A DNA stretch of 64,000 nt from Caenispirillum salinarum AK4 (GTDB lineage Bacteria > Pseudomonadota > Alphaproteobacteria > Rhodospirillales > Rhodospirillaceae): the NCBI RefSeq assembly GCF_000315795.1, contig NZ_ANHY01000007.1, forward strand, positions 124,001-188,000, written 5' to 3'. The notes under the pieces were generated by a model. The model was not told where the DNA came from, searched no databases, and was given only the letters and a program-made list of their open reading frames with translations. The number at the start of each line of letters is the position of its first letter. Position 1 is the stretch's first letter. The position numbers and the translations under genes were made by a program. Of the stretch, positions 1-8,809 are shown piece after piece.

Positions 1-769
1 CCGGAACGGCATTGCGCAGCCAGGGCCCGTCACCGCTGAACCGCCGGGGCGACGGCGCCAGCACCTGCTTCGGCGGCGTCGGAAGCGCGGCAAGCTGGTG
101 CTCCTCGGGCACCGGCGGCTTGACCCGGGGCGCCGGTACGCGGCTGGGCGCTGTTTCCGCACGGGCGGGCGGGTACGATGGCGGAACCTCCTCGTACTCC
201 CTGGCGGCGTGGGCGTAGTCCAGGGCTTCCGTCGAGGCCGGCGCTTCGGGCGGAGACACCGACGCGGGCCCCTGGGTCGCGGGTGGCTCGGCGGTCGCGG
301 GCTGCGGAGCCGGCGGCGCCTTGCGGGGCTCAGGCGCCGGTACGGGGTCCGCCTTGGGCGCAGGCGGAGCGGCAGCCGTCTCCACGGGCGGCGGCGCGGG
401 ATCGTCGCGCAGCGCCTTGTCGACCGTCACCCCGATGGCGGCACCCACCACCACCAGCGCCGCGGCGACCGAGCCCATCACCAGGGTGCGTAACGACAGC
501 CCCGGCAGCCCACGGCCGCCCGCCGCGCCCTTCGTCCCGCCGCCCTTGCGGCCGCCCGGCGCGGTACGGCGGCGCGAGGCCGCGGACGTGCTTTTGGACG
601 CGGCCGGCCGGCGGCTCTTGGCGGGGCTCTTGGCCGATCCCTTGCCGGCGGCCGACGCCTTGGCCCCGCTGGTCTTCGCCTTGGGCTTGGGCTTGGCCTT
701 CGCCTTGGCCCCTGCCGACACTGCGGACGAGGGGCGCCGGCGGGCGCGGGGCTTGGAAGTGTCGGCCAC
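1..769 (-). CDS. N-terminal part of a membrane-anchored proline/alanine-rich protein (runs off the left edge)
   Basis: About 256 codons are present and the gene continues past base 1. I chose the GTG at 767-769 because it opens an uninterrupted frame beginning MADTSKPRAR; an ATG start is not available there. Residues 1-90 are very rich in Lys, Arg, Ala and Pro and look cytoplasmic and disordered. One membrane segment follows at about residues 93-114 (LRTLVMGSVAAALVVVGA), then a long Pro/Ala-rich linker outside the membrane. The last visible residues, GPWLRNAVP, resemble the stretch just before the catalytic domain of divergent polysaccharide deacetylases (YibQ type), but that domain is outside the window, so this is only a guess. 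A SPOR-domain or TonB-like protein is also possible. Confidence 0.6.
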   Translation of the reverse strand, partial: MADTSKPRARRRPSSAVSAGAKAKAKPKPKAKTSGAKASAAGKGSAKSPAKSRRPAASKSTSAASRRRTAPGGRKGGGTKGAAGGRGLPGLSLRTLVMGSVAAALVVVGAAIGVTVDKALRDDPAPPPVETAAAPPAPKADPVPAPEPRKAPPAPQPATAEPPATQGPASVSPPEAPASTEALDYAHAAREYEEVPPSYPPARAETAPSRVPAPRVKPPVPEEHQLAALPTPPKQVLAPSPRRFSGDGPWLRNAVP

Positions 770-880
770 GGTCGGTCCTGGGTCCTGGGGAAGCGGAAAC
801 GACGGAGACGGCCGGCCTGACCCGCCGCGCCGCCTCTCTTGAGCATCACCTTAGCATCATCGCCGAGCGGCTTGAAAGGG

Positions 881-911
881 CGCGCGAATGTCCGCCCGCC
901 TCTTTCGCGCG
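881..911 (-). terminator. Possible hairpin terminator after cueR
   Basis: Arms CGCGCGAA (881-888) and TTCGCGCG (904-911) form an 8-bp stem immediately after the cueR stop. Only a short, weak T tract follows on the minus strand (CCCTTTC), so termination is plausible but not strong. Confidence 0.35.
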
Positions 912-912
912 A

Positions 913-1359
913 TCAGGCGGAGCGGCGCGTTTCCTCAGCCTCGTCCTCCTGCTCTGCGGCATGACAGCCGCGGGTGTCCGCCAGGCTGTCGAGAATGGGG
1001 CAGTCGGGCCGGTCGTCGCCGTGGCAGCGGTCCATGAGGTGCAGCAGCGTGTCGCGGATGCTCGTCAGTTCGGCGATCTTGGCGTCGATCTCGTCGACCC
1101 GCCGCGCCGCCACCGCCTTGACGTCGGCGGAGGCGCGGGAGCGGTCCTCCCACAGTGCCAGCAGGTCGGCGACCTCCTTCACCGAGAACCCCAGCCGCCG
1201 CGAATGGTGGATGAAGCGCAGGCGCTCCACGTCCTTGTCTGAATAGACCCGGTAGCCGGACGCGGTGCGGTCGGCCTCGGGGATCAGGTCGATGCTTTCA
1301 TAGTACCGGATCGTTTTCGCGGGGACGCCGGAGCGCCGCGCCGCCTGGGAGATGTTCAT
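913..1359 (-). CDS. cueR: Cu(I)-responsive MerR-family activator CueR
   Basis: This 148-residue regulator has the usual family length. The N-terminal MerR winged helix (MNISQAARRSGVPAKTIRYYE) is followed by a dimerisation helix at about 80-110 and the metal loop CHGDDRPDC with Cys112 and Cys120, the same spacing and numbering as the copper-binding cysteines of E. coli CueR. In the family it activates copA when Cu(I) or Ag(I) is bound, by untwisting a promoter with a 19-bp spacer; just such a promoter lies upstream of copA here. The gene follows copA by 19 bases on the same strand, so it is probably co-transcribed and self-amplifying. HmrR is the name used for the same protein in rhizobia. Confidence 0.93.
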   Translation of the reverse strand: MNISQAARRSGVPAKTIRYYESIDLIPEADRTASGYRVYSDKDVERLRFIHHSRRLGFSVKEVADLLALWEDRSRASADVKAVAARRVDEIDAKIAELTSIRDTLLHLMDRCHGDDRPDCPILDSLADTRGCHAAEQEDEAEETRRSA

Positions 1360-1378
1360 GCGTTTCCTCCGATTGTTG

Positions 1379-3805
1379 TTATTTGTGGCGCCGCAACAGC
1401 AGCGAGTTGGACACGACGCTGACGCTGGAGAACGCCATGGCCGCGCCCGCGATCACCGGCGAGAGCATGCCGGCCGCCGCCAGCGGCAGGGCCACCACGT
1501 TGTAGGCGAAGGCCCAGAACAGATTCTGGCGGATTTTGCTGTAGCCGCGGCGTGACAACCCCAGGGCTTCCGGCAACAACCCCGGATCACCGCGCATGAG
1601 CGTGATGCCGGCCGTGTGCATGGCGACGTCCGTTCCCGTGCCCATGGCGATGCCGACATCCGCCGCCGCCAGCGCCGGCGCGTCGTTCACACCGTCGCCC
1701 ACCATGGCGACCACATGGCCCTCCCCTTTCAGGCGCGCGACCTCGGCGGCCTTGTCCTCGGGCAGGACCTCGGCCACCACGTGCTCGATCCCCAGGCTCT
1801 GGCCGACAGCCCGGGCGGCGCGGGCGTTGTCGCCGGTGAGCATGACGGGGGTCACGCCGGCGGCCTTCAGCGCCTCCACCGCGCCCCTGGCGGACTGCTT
1901 CACGGTGTCGGCGGCGGCCAGGAAACCGAGCAGGCGCGGCGCGCCGTCCACCGTTTCCGCCAGCCACATGATGGTGCGGCCCTCTTCCTCCAGCCCATGG
2001 GCGCGGTCGGCCAGTGCCGAGGTGTCCACACCCGTCTCCTGCATCAGGCGGGGGGAGCCGAGCAGGATTGCCCGCCCCTCCACCACCGCGGAAATTCCAC
2101 GGCCCGCGAGGCCGGTGAAGTCGGAGACGGCGGGCGGCGTGATGCCGTCGGCCTTCGCGGCCTCCAGCACCGCGCACGCCAACGGATGCTCGCTGCCCGC
2201 CTGGGCACCGGCGGCGAGGCGCAGGACGTCCGCCTCCGTCGCACCGTCGGCGGCGGCCACGTCGGTGAGCGAGGGGCGGCCCTCCGTCAGCGTGCCGGTC
2301 TTGTCGAAGATGACGGCGGTCACGTCGTGCGCCCGCTCCAGCGCCTCGGCGTCCTTGATGAGCACACCCTTGCGCGCTGCCATGCCCGTGGCGACCATAA
2401 TGGCCGTCGGCGTCGCCAAGCCCAGCGCGCAGGGGCAGGCGATCACCAGCACCGAGACGGCGGCGACGAAGGCCGCTTCCGGCGCGCCGCCGATCAACCA
2501 CCAGCCCAGGAACGTAACGACGGCGATCGCCACCACCACGGGCACGAAGATGGCCGAGATGCGGTCCACCAGCTTCTGCACCGGCGCCTTGGACGCCTGG
2601 GCGTTTTCCACCAGCCGGATGATGCGCGCCAGCGTGCTTTCCGTGCCGACCGCCGTGGCGGTGACGCGGATCATGCCCTCGCCATTGATGGCGCCGCCGG
2701 TGACGGCATCGCCGGGTTCCTTGCTCACGGGCATGGACTCGCCGGTGATCAGGCTTTCGTCCACGCTGGTGCGGCCCGACAGGATTTCCCCGTCCACCGG
2801 CAGGCGCTCGCCGGGGCGGACCACCACGACATCACCATGGGCCACGGCGTCGGCGGGAATTTCCACCACCTCGCCGCCGCGCTCCACCCGCGCCGCTTCC
2901 GGCCGCAGCTTCATCAGCGCACGGATGGCGGACGCCGCACCGCGCTTGGCGCGGGCCTCCAGCACCTTGCCCAGAAGCACAAGCGTGATGACCACCGCAG
3001 AGGCCTCGAAGTACAGGCCGGCATGGGCATCGCCCGCCAGCACCCGCCAAGTGGACAGGCCCCAGGCGGCGGACGTGCCCATGGCGACCAGCACGTCCAT
3101 GTTGCCGGCCCCGCCCTTCAGGCTGGTCCAGGCGCCGGTATAGAAGCGCCAGCCGATGAGGAACTGCACCGGCGTCGCCAGCGCGAACTGCCACCAGCCG
3201 GGCAGCATGGAGCCGCCAGCCAGCTCCGCCACCATGCCGCCCACCAGCGGCAGGGTCAGCAGGATGGAGGCGCCGAGCACAAGCATTTCCCGCCGGTTCT
3301 CGGCCTCGCGCTTGGCCTCGGCCTCTTCGGCGGCGGCGCGGCTGTCGGTACGCGGGACGGCGTGAAAGCCGGCCCTGGCGACGGCCGCCATGACGTCCGC
3401 CTGGGTCGCCACGCCCTCCAGGACGGTGACGCGGGCGCTTTCGGTGGCGAGGCTGACGGTCGCCTCATCCACCCCCGGCACCTTGTTCAGCACCTTTTCC
3501 AGGCGCGTGGAGCAGGCCGCACACGTCATGCCCTCGACGCCCACCTCGATGGTCGTGGTGGGCACGGAGAAGCCGGCCTTCGCCACGGCCTCGGCAATAT
3601 CCTGCACGGCGGCGCGGGCGGGGTCGAAACGGACGTCTGCACGCTCGCCAGCCAGGCTGACGTTGGCCTGCGTCACGCCGTCGACCTTGCCCAGCACCTT
3701 CTCCAGGCGCGTGGAGCAGGCCGCGCAGGTCATGCCGCGCACCGGCAGGGCGACGGAGCGGCCCTCGGCGGCGGCGGCGCTGTCGGCGGGAGACTGAATG
3801 TTCAT
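1379..3805 (-). CDS. copA: Cu(I)-exporting P1B-type ATPase CopA
   Basis: The inner-membrane pump has 808 residues and uses ATP to export cytoplasmic Cu(I). Two tandem heavy-metal-associated domains each carry GMTCAAC (Cys27/Cys30 and Cys95/Cys98). They are followed by transmembrane helices from about residue 175, the TGES phosphatase loop (354-357), the membrane CPC metal site (457-459), the phosphorylated aspartate in DKTGTLTEG (Asp501), and the hinge GDGVNDAPAL. I chose the ATG at 3805 (MNIQSP) over a TTG six codons upstream because the promoter and leader fit it better. The gene is first in an operon with cueR and is preceded by a CueR-type promoter. Confidence 0.96.
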   Translation of the reverse strand: MNIQSPADSAAAAEGRSVALPVRGMTCAACSTRLEKVLGKVDGVTQANVSLAGERADVRFDPARAAVQDIAEAVAKAGFSVPTTTIEVGVEGMTCAACSTRLEKVLNKVPGVDEATVSLATESARVTVLEGVATQADVMAAVARAGFHAVPRTDSRAAAEEAEAKREAENRREMLVLGASILLTLPLVGGMVAELAGGSMLPGWWQFALATPVQFLIGWRFYTGAWTSLKGGAGNMDVLVAMGTSAAWGLSTWRVLAGDAHAGLYFEASAVVITLVLLGKVLEARAKRGAASAIRALMKLRPEAARVERGGEVVEIPADAVAHGDVVVVRPGERLPVDGEILSGRTSVDESLITGESMPVSKEPGDAVTGGAINGEGMIRVTATAVGTESTLARIIRLVENAQASKAPVQKLVDRISAIFVPVVVAIAVVTFLGWWLIGGAPEAAFVAAVSVLVIACPCALGLATPTAIMVATGMAARKGVLIKDAEALERAHDVTAVIFDKTGTLTEGRPSLTDVAAADGATEADVLRLAAGAQAGSEHPLACAVLEAAKADGITPPAVSDFTGLAGRGISAVVEGRAILLGSPRLMQETGVDTSALADRAHGLEEEGRTIMWLAETVDGAPRLLGFLAAADTVKQSARGAVEALKAAGVTPVMLTGDNARAARAVGQSLGIEHVVAEVLPEDKAAEVARLKGEGHVVAMVGDGVNDAPALAAADVGIAMGTGTDVAMHTAGITLMRGDPGLLPEALGLSRRGYSKIRQNLFWAFAYNVVALPLAAAGMLSPVIAGAAMAFSSVSVVSNSLLLRRHK

Positions 3806-3841
3806 GCCGCAAATCTTTCCCAAAGCTGGAATGTTAGACCC

Positions 3842-3872
3842 AATGTGAGGGTTCCAGCAACGGGAAGGTCAA
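3842..3872 (-). promoter_or_regulatory. CueR-dependent copA promoter and operator
   Basis: On the minus strand, TTGACC (3867-3872) and CACATT (3842-3847) are separated by 19 bases, the long spacer typical of MerR-family promoters. The spacer carries the dyad ACCTTCCC/TGGAACCC, close to the E. coli copA operator. The -10 box is a weak match to consensus, as expected for an activator-dependent promoter. Confidence 0.8.
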
Positions 3873-3916
3873 GGGGGTGAAGCGCGGCGCCCCTGCCCGC
3901 CGCGCAAGGGGTGGTC

Positions 3917-4483
3917 TCAGCGCTCCGCGACCTGCGGCTGCTGCGGCCGCTCGCCGGTCGGCACCATGATGTGGGCGTAGGGCGTGCCCTTCCACATGAC
4001 GTAGGGCTCGCCGGTTGTGTGGTCGGTGGGCAGCGCCTCCAGCATGGCGGTATCCGGCACCAGCATCATCAGGTGCGGCCCCTCGATCACCCAGTCGTTG
4101 CCGGCGGCGGGCTCCTCGGCGCGGGGATCGGTGTTGCTCGCCCCCTCGCCGTCGCCGGCCAGCATGTAGGCGATACCCATTTCCTCGGCCTGGAAGTCGG
4201 TCTTGTTGACGTAGGCGTCGACCCAGCCCATCCAGGCGTCGTCAAGGCACATGGGCGCCGATATGCCGCCGCCCTCGGGGAAGCAGGTGTAGGCGCCCGA
4301 GCCCTCTTGCAGCACCGTGCCGTCGGGCGTCATCACCGAGGCATTCTCGGCGATCATGGGCGTGGCGGCGCTGAGCGCGTTATCGATCTTCGCCTGCTTG
4401 TCCATGCCCTCCTCGGCCAGCGCGGCCGGAGCGGCGGCGAGCAGAAGTCCAAGGGAGGCTGCGGAAATCTTGATTGGCATCAT
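3917..4483 (-). CDS. Secreted protein of unknown function
   Basis: A 188-residue protein that I do not recognise. I chose the first of two adjacent ATGs (4481-4483), preceded by a purine-rich GGAAACGGAG. Residues 1-23 form a Sec signal peptide ending in ALA-EEG. The mature part is acidic, begins with MDKQAKIDNALSAA, has two cysteines (TCF and MCLDD, probably a disulfide), and a repeated Pro/Met/Trp-rich C-terminus (DWVIEGPHLMMLVPDT; GEPYVMWKGTPYAHIMVP). It lies between the copA promoter and trpG, facing away from trpG. Nothing visible suggests an enzyme active site. It could be co-regulated with copper genes by location, but there is no direct evidence. Confidence 0.8.
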   Translation of the reverse strand: MMPIKISAASLGLLLAAAPAALAEEGMDKQAKIDNALSAATPMIAENASVMTPDGTVLQEGSGAYTCFPEGGGISAPMCLDDAWMGWVDAYVNKTDFQAEEMGIAYMLAGDGEGASNTDPRAEEPAAGNDWVIEGPHLMMLVPDTAMLEALPTDHTTGEPYVMWKGTPYAHIMVPTGERPQQPQVAER

Positions 4484-4632
4484 CGTCTGGCTCCGTTTCC
4501 TGTGGGGAAGGCTCCGGCGAGACGCGACATGATCGCCCTCCAGTCTGCGCGTCCGGGGCCGCGAGGTCGCGGACAACGAGGACTTATCGGGCCGCACTTC
4601 CGGACCCGGCCTCCGCCATCCGGGCCAATTCC

Positions 4633-4661
4633 TTGACGCTCGCGCGCGGGCTTGCCATCTT
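4633..4661 (+). promoter_or_regulatory. Candidate promoter of the trpGDC-moaC operon
   Basis: TTGACG (4633-4638) and CATCTT (4656-4661) are separated by 17 bases and lie about 45 bases before the trpG ATG. The -35 is good and the -10 poor. The short leader shows no Trp-rich leader peptide or attenuator hairpin. Confidence 0.35.
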
Positions 4662-4706
4662 CGGCCGATCCTCTCTTGTTCCAGGCCAGACGGTAGGCGA
4701 ACGCGC

Positions 4707-5303
4707 ATGTACCTGTTGATCGACAACTACGACAGCTTCACCTATAACCTCTGGCACTACCTGGGCGAACTGGGCGCGACCGTGGAAGTCCGCCGCAATG
4801 ACGCGCTGACCGCCGCCGAGGCCCTGGCCATGAAGCCCGAGGGCATCATCCTTTCCCCCGGCCCCTGCGACCCCGACCGCGCCGGCATCTGCCTGGATCT
4901 GGTCGCCGCCGCCGCCGAGGCGCGCGTGCCGGTGCTGGGGGTGTGCCTGGGCCACCAGACCATCGGCCAGGCCTTTGGCGGCACGGTCCTGCGGGCGCCG
5001 CAGCCCATGCACGGCAAGGTGTCCGAGGTTTCCCACACCGGCCAGGGCGTCTTCGCCGACCTGCCGAGCCCCTTCCGCGCCACGCGCTATCACTCGCTGG
5101 TGGTGCGGCGCGACGACATGCCGGCCTGCCTGACGGTCACCGCCTGGACCGACGACGGCCTCGTCATGGGGCTGCAGCACACCGAGCTTCCCATTCACGG
5201 CGTCCAGTTCCACCCCGAGAGCATCGAGAGCGAGCACGGCCACCAGATCCTCGGCAACTTCCTGGATGCCACCCGCGCCCCTGGCGGACGGAGGGCCGCG
5301 TGA
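4707..5303 (+). CDS. trpG: Anthranilate synthase component II (glutamine amidotransferase)
   Basis: This 198-residue class I glutamine amidotransferase supplies ammonia from glutamine to the chorismate-binding subunit TrpE in tryptophan synthesis. The catalytic triad is visible: Cys80 in GVCLGHQ, and His169 and Glu171 in QFHPES. The N-terminal signature [15 protein letters not shown] and the oxyanion loop SPGPCDP are typical. PabA of folate synthesis is nearly identical in sequence, and one protein often serves both pathways, so the adjacent trpD and trpC decide the name. trpE is not in the window. Its stop overlaps the trpD start by one base (TGATG), indicating translational coupling. Confidence 0.95.
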   Translation: MYLLIDNYDSFTYNLWHYLGELGATVEVRRNDALTAAEALAMKPEGIILSPGPCDPDRAGICLDLVAAAAEARVPVLGVCLGHQTIGQAFGGTVLRAPQPMHGKVSEVSHTGQGVFADLPSPFRATRYHSLVVRRDDMPACLTVTAWTDDGLVMGLQHTELPIHGVQFHPESIESEHGHQILGNFLDATRAPGGRRAA

Positions 5304-6361
5304 TGGGGGGGACGACCGACGTGATGAAGGAAGTCATCGCCACCGTCGCCACCGGCGCCACTCTGAACGAGGCCGACGCCGAACGCGCCTTCGAGGTCAT
5401 CATGTCCGGCGAGGCCACGCCCTCGCAGATCGGCGCCTTCCTCATGGCCCTGCGCGTGCGCGGCGAGACGGTGGAGGAAATCACCGGAGCCGCCCGCACC
5501 ATGCGCGCCAAGGCCGCCCGCATCGACGCACCGGCCGACGCGGTGGACACCTGCGGCACGGGCGGCGATGCCTCGGGCACCTATAATATCTCTACCTGCG
5601 CGGCGATCGTGGTCGCGGCCTGCGGGGTGCCTGTCGCCAAGCACGGCAACCGCGCCGCCAGTTCAAAGAGCGGATCGGCCGATGTTCTGGCGGCGCTGGG
5701 GGTGAACCTCGACGCCCCGCACGAGGTGGTGGAGCAGGCCATCCGCGAGGCCGGCATCGGCTTCATGATGGCGCCCCGCCACCACTCGGCCATGCGCCAC
5801 GTCATGCCGACCCGGACAGAGCTCGGCACGCGGACGCTGTTCAACCTGCTGGGCCCGCTGTCCAACCCCGCCAACGCACGGTTCCAAGTGCTGGGGGTCT
5901 TCGCCCACAACTGGATCGAGCCCATCGCCCAGGTGCTCGGCCGCCTGGGCACCGAGCGCGCCTGGGTCGTCCACGGCTCCGACGGACTGGACGAGATCAC
6001 CACCACCGGCGCGACCTATGTGGCCGAGTTGCGGGATGGCAAGGTGTCCACCTTCGAGGTGACGCCCGAGGAGGCCGGCCTCGCCCGCGCCTCCATGAAC
6101 GACCTCAAGGGCGGCGACGCCGAGGTCAACGCCGCCGCCATCCGCGACGTGCTGGCAGGCCGGAAGTCCGCATACCGTGACATCGTGCTGATGAATGCCG
6201 GCGCTGCCCTTGTGGTCGCCGGCAAGGCCGCCACCTTGAGGGCCGGCATGGAGGCCGCCGCGCAGGCCGTCGACAGCGGCAAGGCGCTGGAGACGCTCAA
6301 CCACATGATCCGCATCACGAACGGCGAACCCTCGCCCCAGCCGGAGACCGCCGGTGTCTGA
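5303..6361 (+). CDS. trpD: Anthranilate phosphoribosyltransferase
   Basis: A 352-residue enzyme that joins anthranilate to PRPP, the second step of the tryptophan branch. The PRPP-binding loop [17 protein letters not shown] and the anthranilate-site segment [17 protein letters not shown] are intact, and the length matches the family. I chose the ATG at 5303 because it overlaps the trpG stop. A longer open frame upstream is just trpG read in another frame. Its 3' end overlaps trpC by eight bases. Confidence 0.96.
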   Translation: MGGTTDVMKEVIATVATGATLNEADAERAFEVIMSGEATPSQIGAFLMALRVRGETVEEITGAARTMRAKAARIDAPADAVDTCGTGGDASGTYNISTCAAIVVAACGVPVAKHGNRAASSKSGSADVLAALGVNLDAPHEVVEQAIREAGIGFMMAPRHHSAMRHVMPTRTELGTRTLFNLLGPLSNPANARFQVLGVFAHNWIEPIAQVLGRLGTERAWVVHGSDGLDEITTTGATYVAELRDGKVSTFEVTPEEAGLARASMNDLKGGDAEVNAAAIRDVLAGRKSAYRDIVLMNAGAALVVAGKAATLRAGMEAAAQAVDSGKALETLNHMIRITNGEPSPQPETAGV

Positions 6362-7157
6362 CGTTCTTCAGAAGATCCTCGCCACCAAGCGCGACGAGGT
6401 CGCCGCCCGCAAGGCCGCGCGCCCGCTGGCCGAGGTGGACGCCGCCGCCCGCGCCGCGGCCCCGCCGCGCGGGTTCGCGCGGGCGCTGGACCGCACGGTG
6501 GCGACCGGCGGCCTCGCCCTGATCTGCGAGATCAAGAAGGCCTCGCCGTCGGCCGGCCTGATCCGCCCGGACTTCGACCCCGCGACGCTGGCCCAGGCCT
6601 ACGAGGCCGGCGGCGCGACTTGTCTTTCCGTGCTGACCGACGAGCAGTACTTCCAGGGCCGCGATGGCTTCGTTGCCGAGGCGCGCGACGCCTGCGCCCT
6701 GCCGGTGCTGCGCAAGGACTTCATGGTCGACACGTACCAGGTGGCCGAGGCGCGCGCCATCGACGCGGACTGCATCCTCATCATCATGGCCGCGCTGGAA
6801 GATGCTCAAGCCGCCGAGCTTGAGGCCGCCGCCGCCGACTACGGCCTGGACGTGCTGATCGAGGTACATGACGAAGAGGAACTGGAACGCGCGCTGAAGG
6901 TGCTGCGCTCCCCGCTTCTGGGCGTCAACAACCGCAACCTCAAGACGCTCGAAATCGACCTGAACGTCACCGAGCGCCTGTCGCACATGGTCCCCGAGGG
7001 CCGCGTGCTGGTGGCCGAAAGCGGCCTGAAGACCAACCAGGACCTCGCGCGCATGACACAGGCTGGCGCGCGCCGCTTCCTCATCGGCGAAAGCCTGATG
7101 AAGCAGCCCGACGTTGCCGCCGCCACCCGCGCCCTGCTCGCCCCCGTCACCGCCTGA
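6354..7157 (+). CDS. trpC: Indole-3-glycerol-phosphate synthase
   Basis: A 267-residue TIM-barrel enzyme that closes the indole ring from CdRP. The start is a GTG inside the end of trpD. Family motifs occur in order: [11 protein letters not shown] with the catalytic lysine, [17 protein letters not shown] and AESGL. It is the stand-alone form, not fused to PRA isomerase (TrpF), which must be encoded elsewhere. The following moaC starts 19 bases after the stop, so the operon probably continues into molybdopterin synthesis. Confidence 0.96.
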   Translation: MSDVLQKILATKRDEVAARKAARPLAEVDAAARAAAPPRGFARALDRTVATGGLALICEIKKASPSAGLIRPDFDPATLAQAYEAGGATCLSVLTDEQYFQGRDGFVAEARDACALPVLRKDFMVDTYQVAEARAIDADCILIIMAALEDAQAAELEAAAADYGLDVLIEVHDEEELERALKVLRSPLLGVNNRNLKTLEIDLNVTERLSHMVPEGRVLVAESGLKTNQDLARMTQAGARRFLIGESLMKQPDVAAATRALLAPVTA

Positions 7158-7176
7158 CCACAGGACACCGCACCCC

Positions 7177-7653
7177 ATGGCCGACTTCACCCACTTCGAC
7201 GAGGCGGGCAACGCCGTCATGGTCGACGTCTCCGACAAGCAGGAGACGGAGCGCGTCGCCACCGCCAAGGGCCGCGTGCTGATGAAGGCGGAAACCGGCC
7301 GCCTGATCGCCGAGCGCGGCTTCAAGAAGGGCGACGTGCTCACCGTCGCGCAACTGGCCGGCATCATGGGCGCCAAGAAGACGCCCGACCTGATCCCGCT
7401 GTGCCATCCGTTGGCGCTGACCAAGGTGACCGTGGACCTGGAACTGGCCGGCGAAACGGCGGTGGAGATCACGGCGACCTGCAAGCTCAAGGGCCGCACC
7501 GGCGTTGAGATGGAGGCGCTGACCGCCGTCTCCGTCGCCGCCCTGACCGTCTACGATATGTGCAAGGCGGTGGACAAGGAAATGCGGATCACCGACATCC
7601 GACTCGTCTCCAAGACCGGAGGAAAGTCGGGCACGTTCACTGCCGCCGACTGA
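7177..7653 (+). CDS. moaC: Cyclic pyranopterin monophosphate synthase MoaC
   Basis: A 158-residue protein of the first committed stage of molybdenum cofactor synthesis: it turns the MoaA product, 3',8-cyclo-7,8-dihydro-GTP, into cyclic pyranopterin monophosphate. The signatures [15 protein letters not shown], the [20 protein letters not shown] helix and the lysine in MCKAVDKEM are all present. I chose the ATG at 7177 ([11 protein letters not shown]) because the upstream in-frame extension is proline-rich and overlaps trpC. In many alphaproteobacteria moeA follows directly; here the next gene is lexA. Confidence 0.95.
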   Translation: MADFTHFDEAGNAVMVDVSDKQETERVATAKGRVLMKAETGRLIAERGFKKGDVLTVAQLAGIMGAKKTPDLIPLCHPLALTKVTVDLELAGETAVEITATCKLKGRTGVEMEALTAVSVAALTVYDMCKAVDKEMRITDIRLVSKTGGKSGTFTAAD

Positions 7654-7705
7654 CGACAGCGACTCCAGGCCGGCCGCCGAGTCGGCGGGTTTCCCAGGTT
7701 TTCGC

Positions 7706-7734
7706 TTGACGGGGGCGGCGAACCAAACTAGAAC
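7706..7734 (+). promoter_or_regulatory. lexA promoter
   Basis: TTGACG (7706-7711) and TAGAAC (7729-7734) are separated by 17 bases, about 80 bases before lexA. The -10 box lies inside the SOS box, so bound LexA would block RNA polymerase directly. Confidence 0.65.
7720..7734 (+). promoter_or_regulatory. LexA-binding SOS box (GAAC-N7-GAAC)
   Basis: GAAC, seven bases, GAAC: this is the reverse complement of GTTC-N7-GTTC, the direct-repeat SOS box of Alphaproteobacteria. It sits upstream of lexA and overlaps the -10, which implies autorepression. Confidence 0.85.
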
Positions 7735-7816
7735 AACACGAAACCGTTTCGCCTTTGTTCCATTTCCGTCGAGCCATTTTCCCGGCGCTCCCAGGCCGCA
7801 ACGCAGGAGTATCCCC

Positions 7817-8578
7817 ATGCTGACCAAGAAGCAGTACGAACTCTTGATGTTCATCGAGAAACGACTGCGGTCCACGGGGATCTCGCCCAGCTTCGACGAG
7901 ATGAAGGATGCGCTGGACCTCAAGTCCAAGTCAGGCATCCACCGCCTGATCACAGGCCTGGAGGAACGCGGCTTCATCCGCCGCCTGCCCCACCGCGCCC
8001 GCGCCCTGGAAATCCTGCGCCTGCCCGAGAATTCCGGCATGGGCGAGCCCGTACAGGCGGCCGCGCCCGCCCCGGCCATCGCCAGCGCCGCCCCGCCGGA
8101 CGCAAGCGCCGACCGCGCCGGCCTGCGCCCGAACGTCATTCGCGGCCAGTTCTCCGGGGCGCTGCCCGGCGTACCCACCGCCCGCGGCGCCGCCGAAGCG
8201 GTCGACCTGCCGCTCTACGGCAAGATCGCAGCCGGCACACCCATCGAGGCGTTGCGAGACAGCTCCACCACCGTCCCCGTGCCGTCGACCCTTCTGGGCA
8301 CGGGTGACCACTATGCGCTGACGGTGGAGGGCGACTCCATGATCGACGCCGGCATTCTGGACGGCGACACGGTCGTCATCCGCCGCTGCGAAACCGCCGA
8401 CAACGGCTCCATCGTCGTCGCCCTGGTGGACGCCCAGGAAGCCACCCTCAAGCGCCTGCGCCGCAAGGGCACCTCCATTGCCCTGGAACCCGCCAACGCC
8501 AAGTACGAAACCAAGGTCTTCGGCCCCGACCGCGTGACCATCCAGGGCCGCCTGGTGGGGCTGCTGCGGGAGTATTGA
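7817..8578 (+). CDS. lexA: SOS repressor LexA
   Basis: The self-cleaving repressor of the DNA damage response has 253 residues. The N-terminal winged helix (1-65) includes the recognition helix [18 protein letters not shown] long Ala/Pro-rich linker (75-125) leads to the S24 peptidase domain, with the cleavage site Ala139-Gly140 in [10 protein letters not shown], the nucleophile Ser174 in EGDSM and the general base Lys212 in ATLKRL. I chose the ATG at 7817 after AGGAG; an in-frame TTG at 7706 is part of the promoter. The long linker is usual for alphaproteobacterial LexA. A matching SOS box lies upstream. Confidence 0.97.
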   Translation: MLTKKQYELLMFIEKRLRSTGISPSFDEMKDALDLKSKSGIHRLITGLEERGFIRRLPHRARALEILRLPENSGMGEPVQAAAPAPAIASAAPPDASADRAGLRPNVIRGQFSGALPGVPTARGAAEAVDLPLYGKIAAGTPIEALRDSSTTVPVPSTLLGTGDHYALTVEGDSMIDAGILDGDTVVIRRCETADNGSIVVALVDAQEATLKRLRRKGTSIALEPANAKYETKVFGPDRVTIQGRLVGLLREY

Positions 8579-8611
8579 GGTTTGGTGCTTGGCCGCCGGC
8601 GTGCCGGATAG

Positions 8612-8636
8612 CCATCAAGGCACGAAGAACACGAAG
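8612..8636 (+). repeat. Divergent copy of a CACCAAG-type extragenic repeat
   Basis: The sequence CCATCAAGGCACGAAGAAC and what follows resembles the repeats at 37985-38012 and 38114-38143 (ACCACCAAGGCACCAAGACACC), with several substitutions. Confidence 0.4.
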
Positions 8637-8684
8637 CCGGTGTGCTGACGGTGCCGGTGAGGCTTCAGCGGCGACCGCTCCAAT

Positions 8685-8709
8685 GCGAGGGAGGCCCGGC
8701 CTCCCTCGC
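8685..8709. repeat. Perfect 11-bp-stem hairpin downstream of lexA
   Basis: Arms GCGAGGGAGGC (8685-8695) and GCCTCCCTCGC (8699-8709) flank a three-base CCG loop. No T tract follows on either strand, so it is not a standard terminator, though it could protect the 3' end of the lexA mRNA. Confidence 0.55.
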
Positions 8710-8809
8710 GCTCCCACGTTTAGTGGAGCCGGGGCCAGATCTGCCGACAGTTTGGTTGTCGAATGCCGACATGAGCCGCGCGGTCCGAGAACGGGAGGAT
8801 TGTTAGCAA

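Noticed and set aside
478-849. A 123-codon minus-strand frame near the left edge
   Set aside because: It is Arg/Pro-rich throughout and out of frame with the longer gene starting at 769, which has a clear membrane segment.
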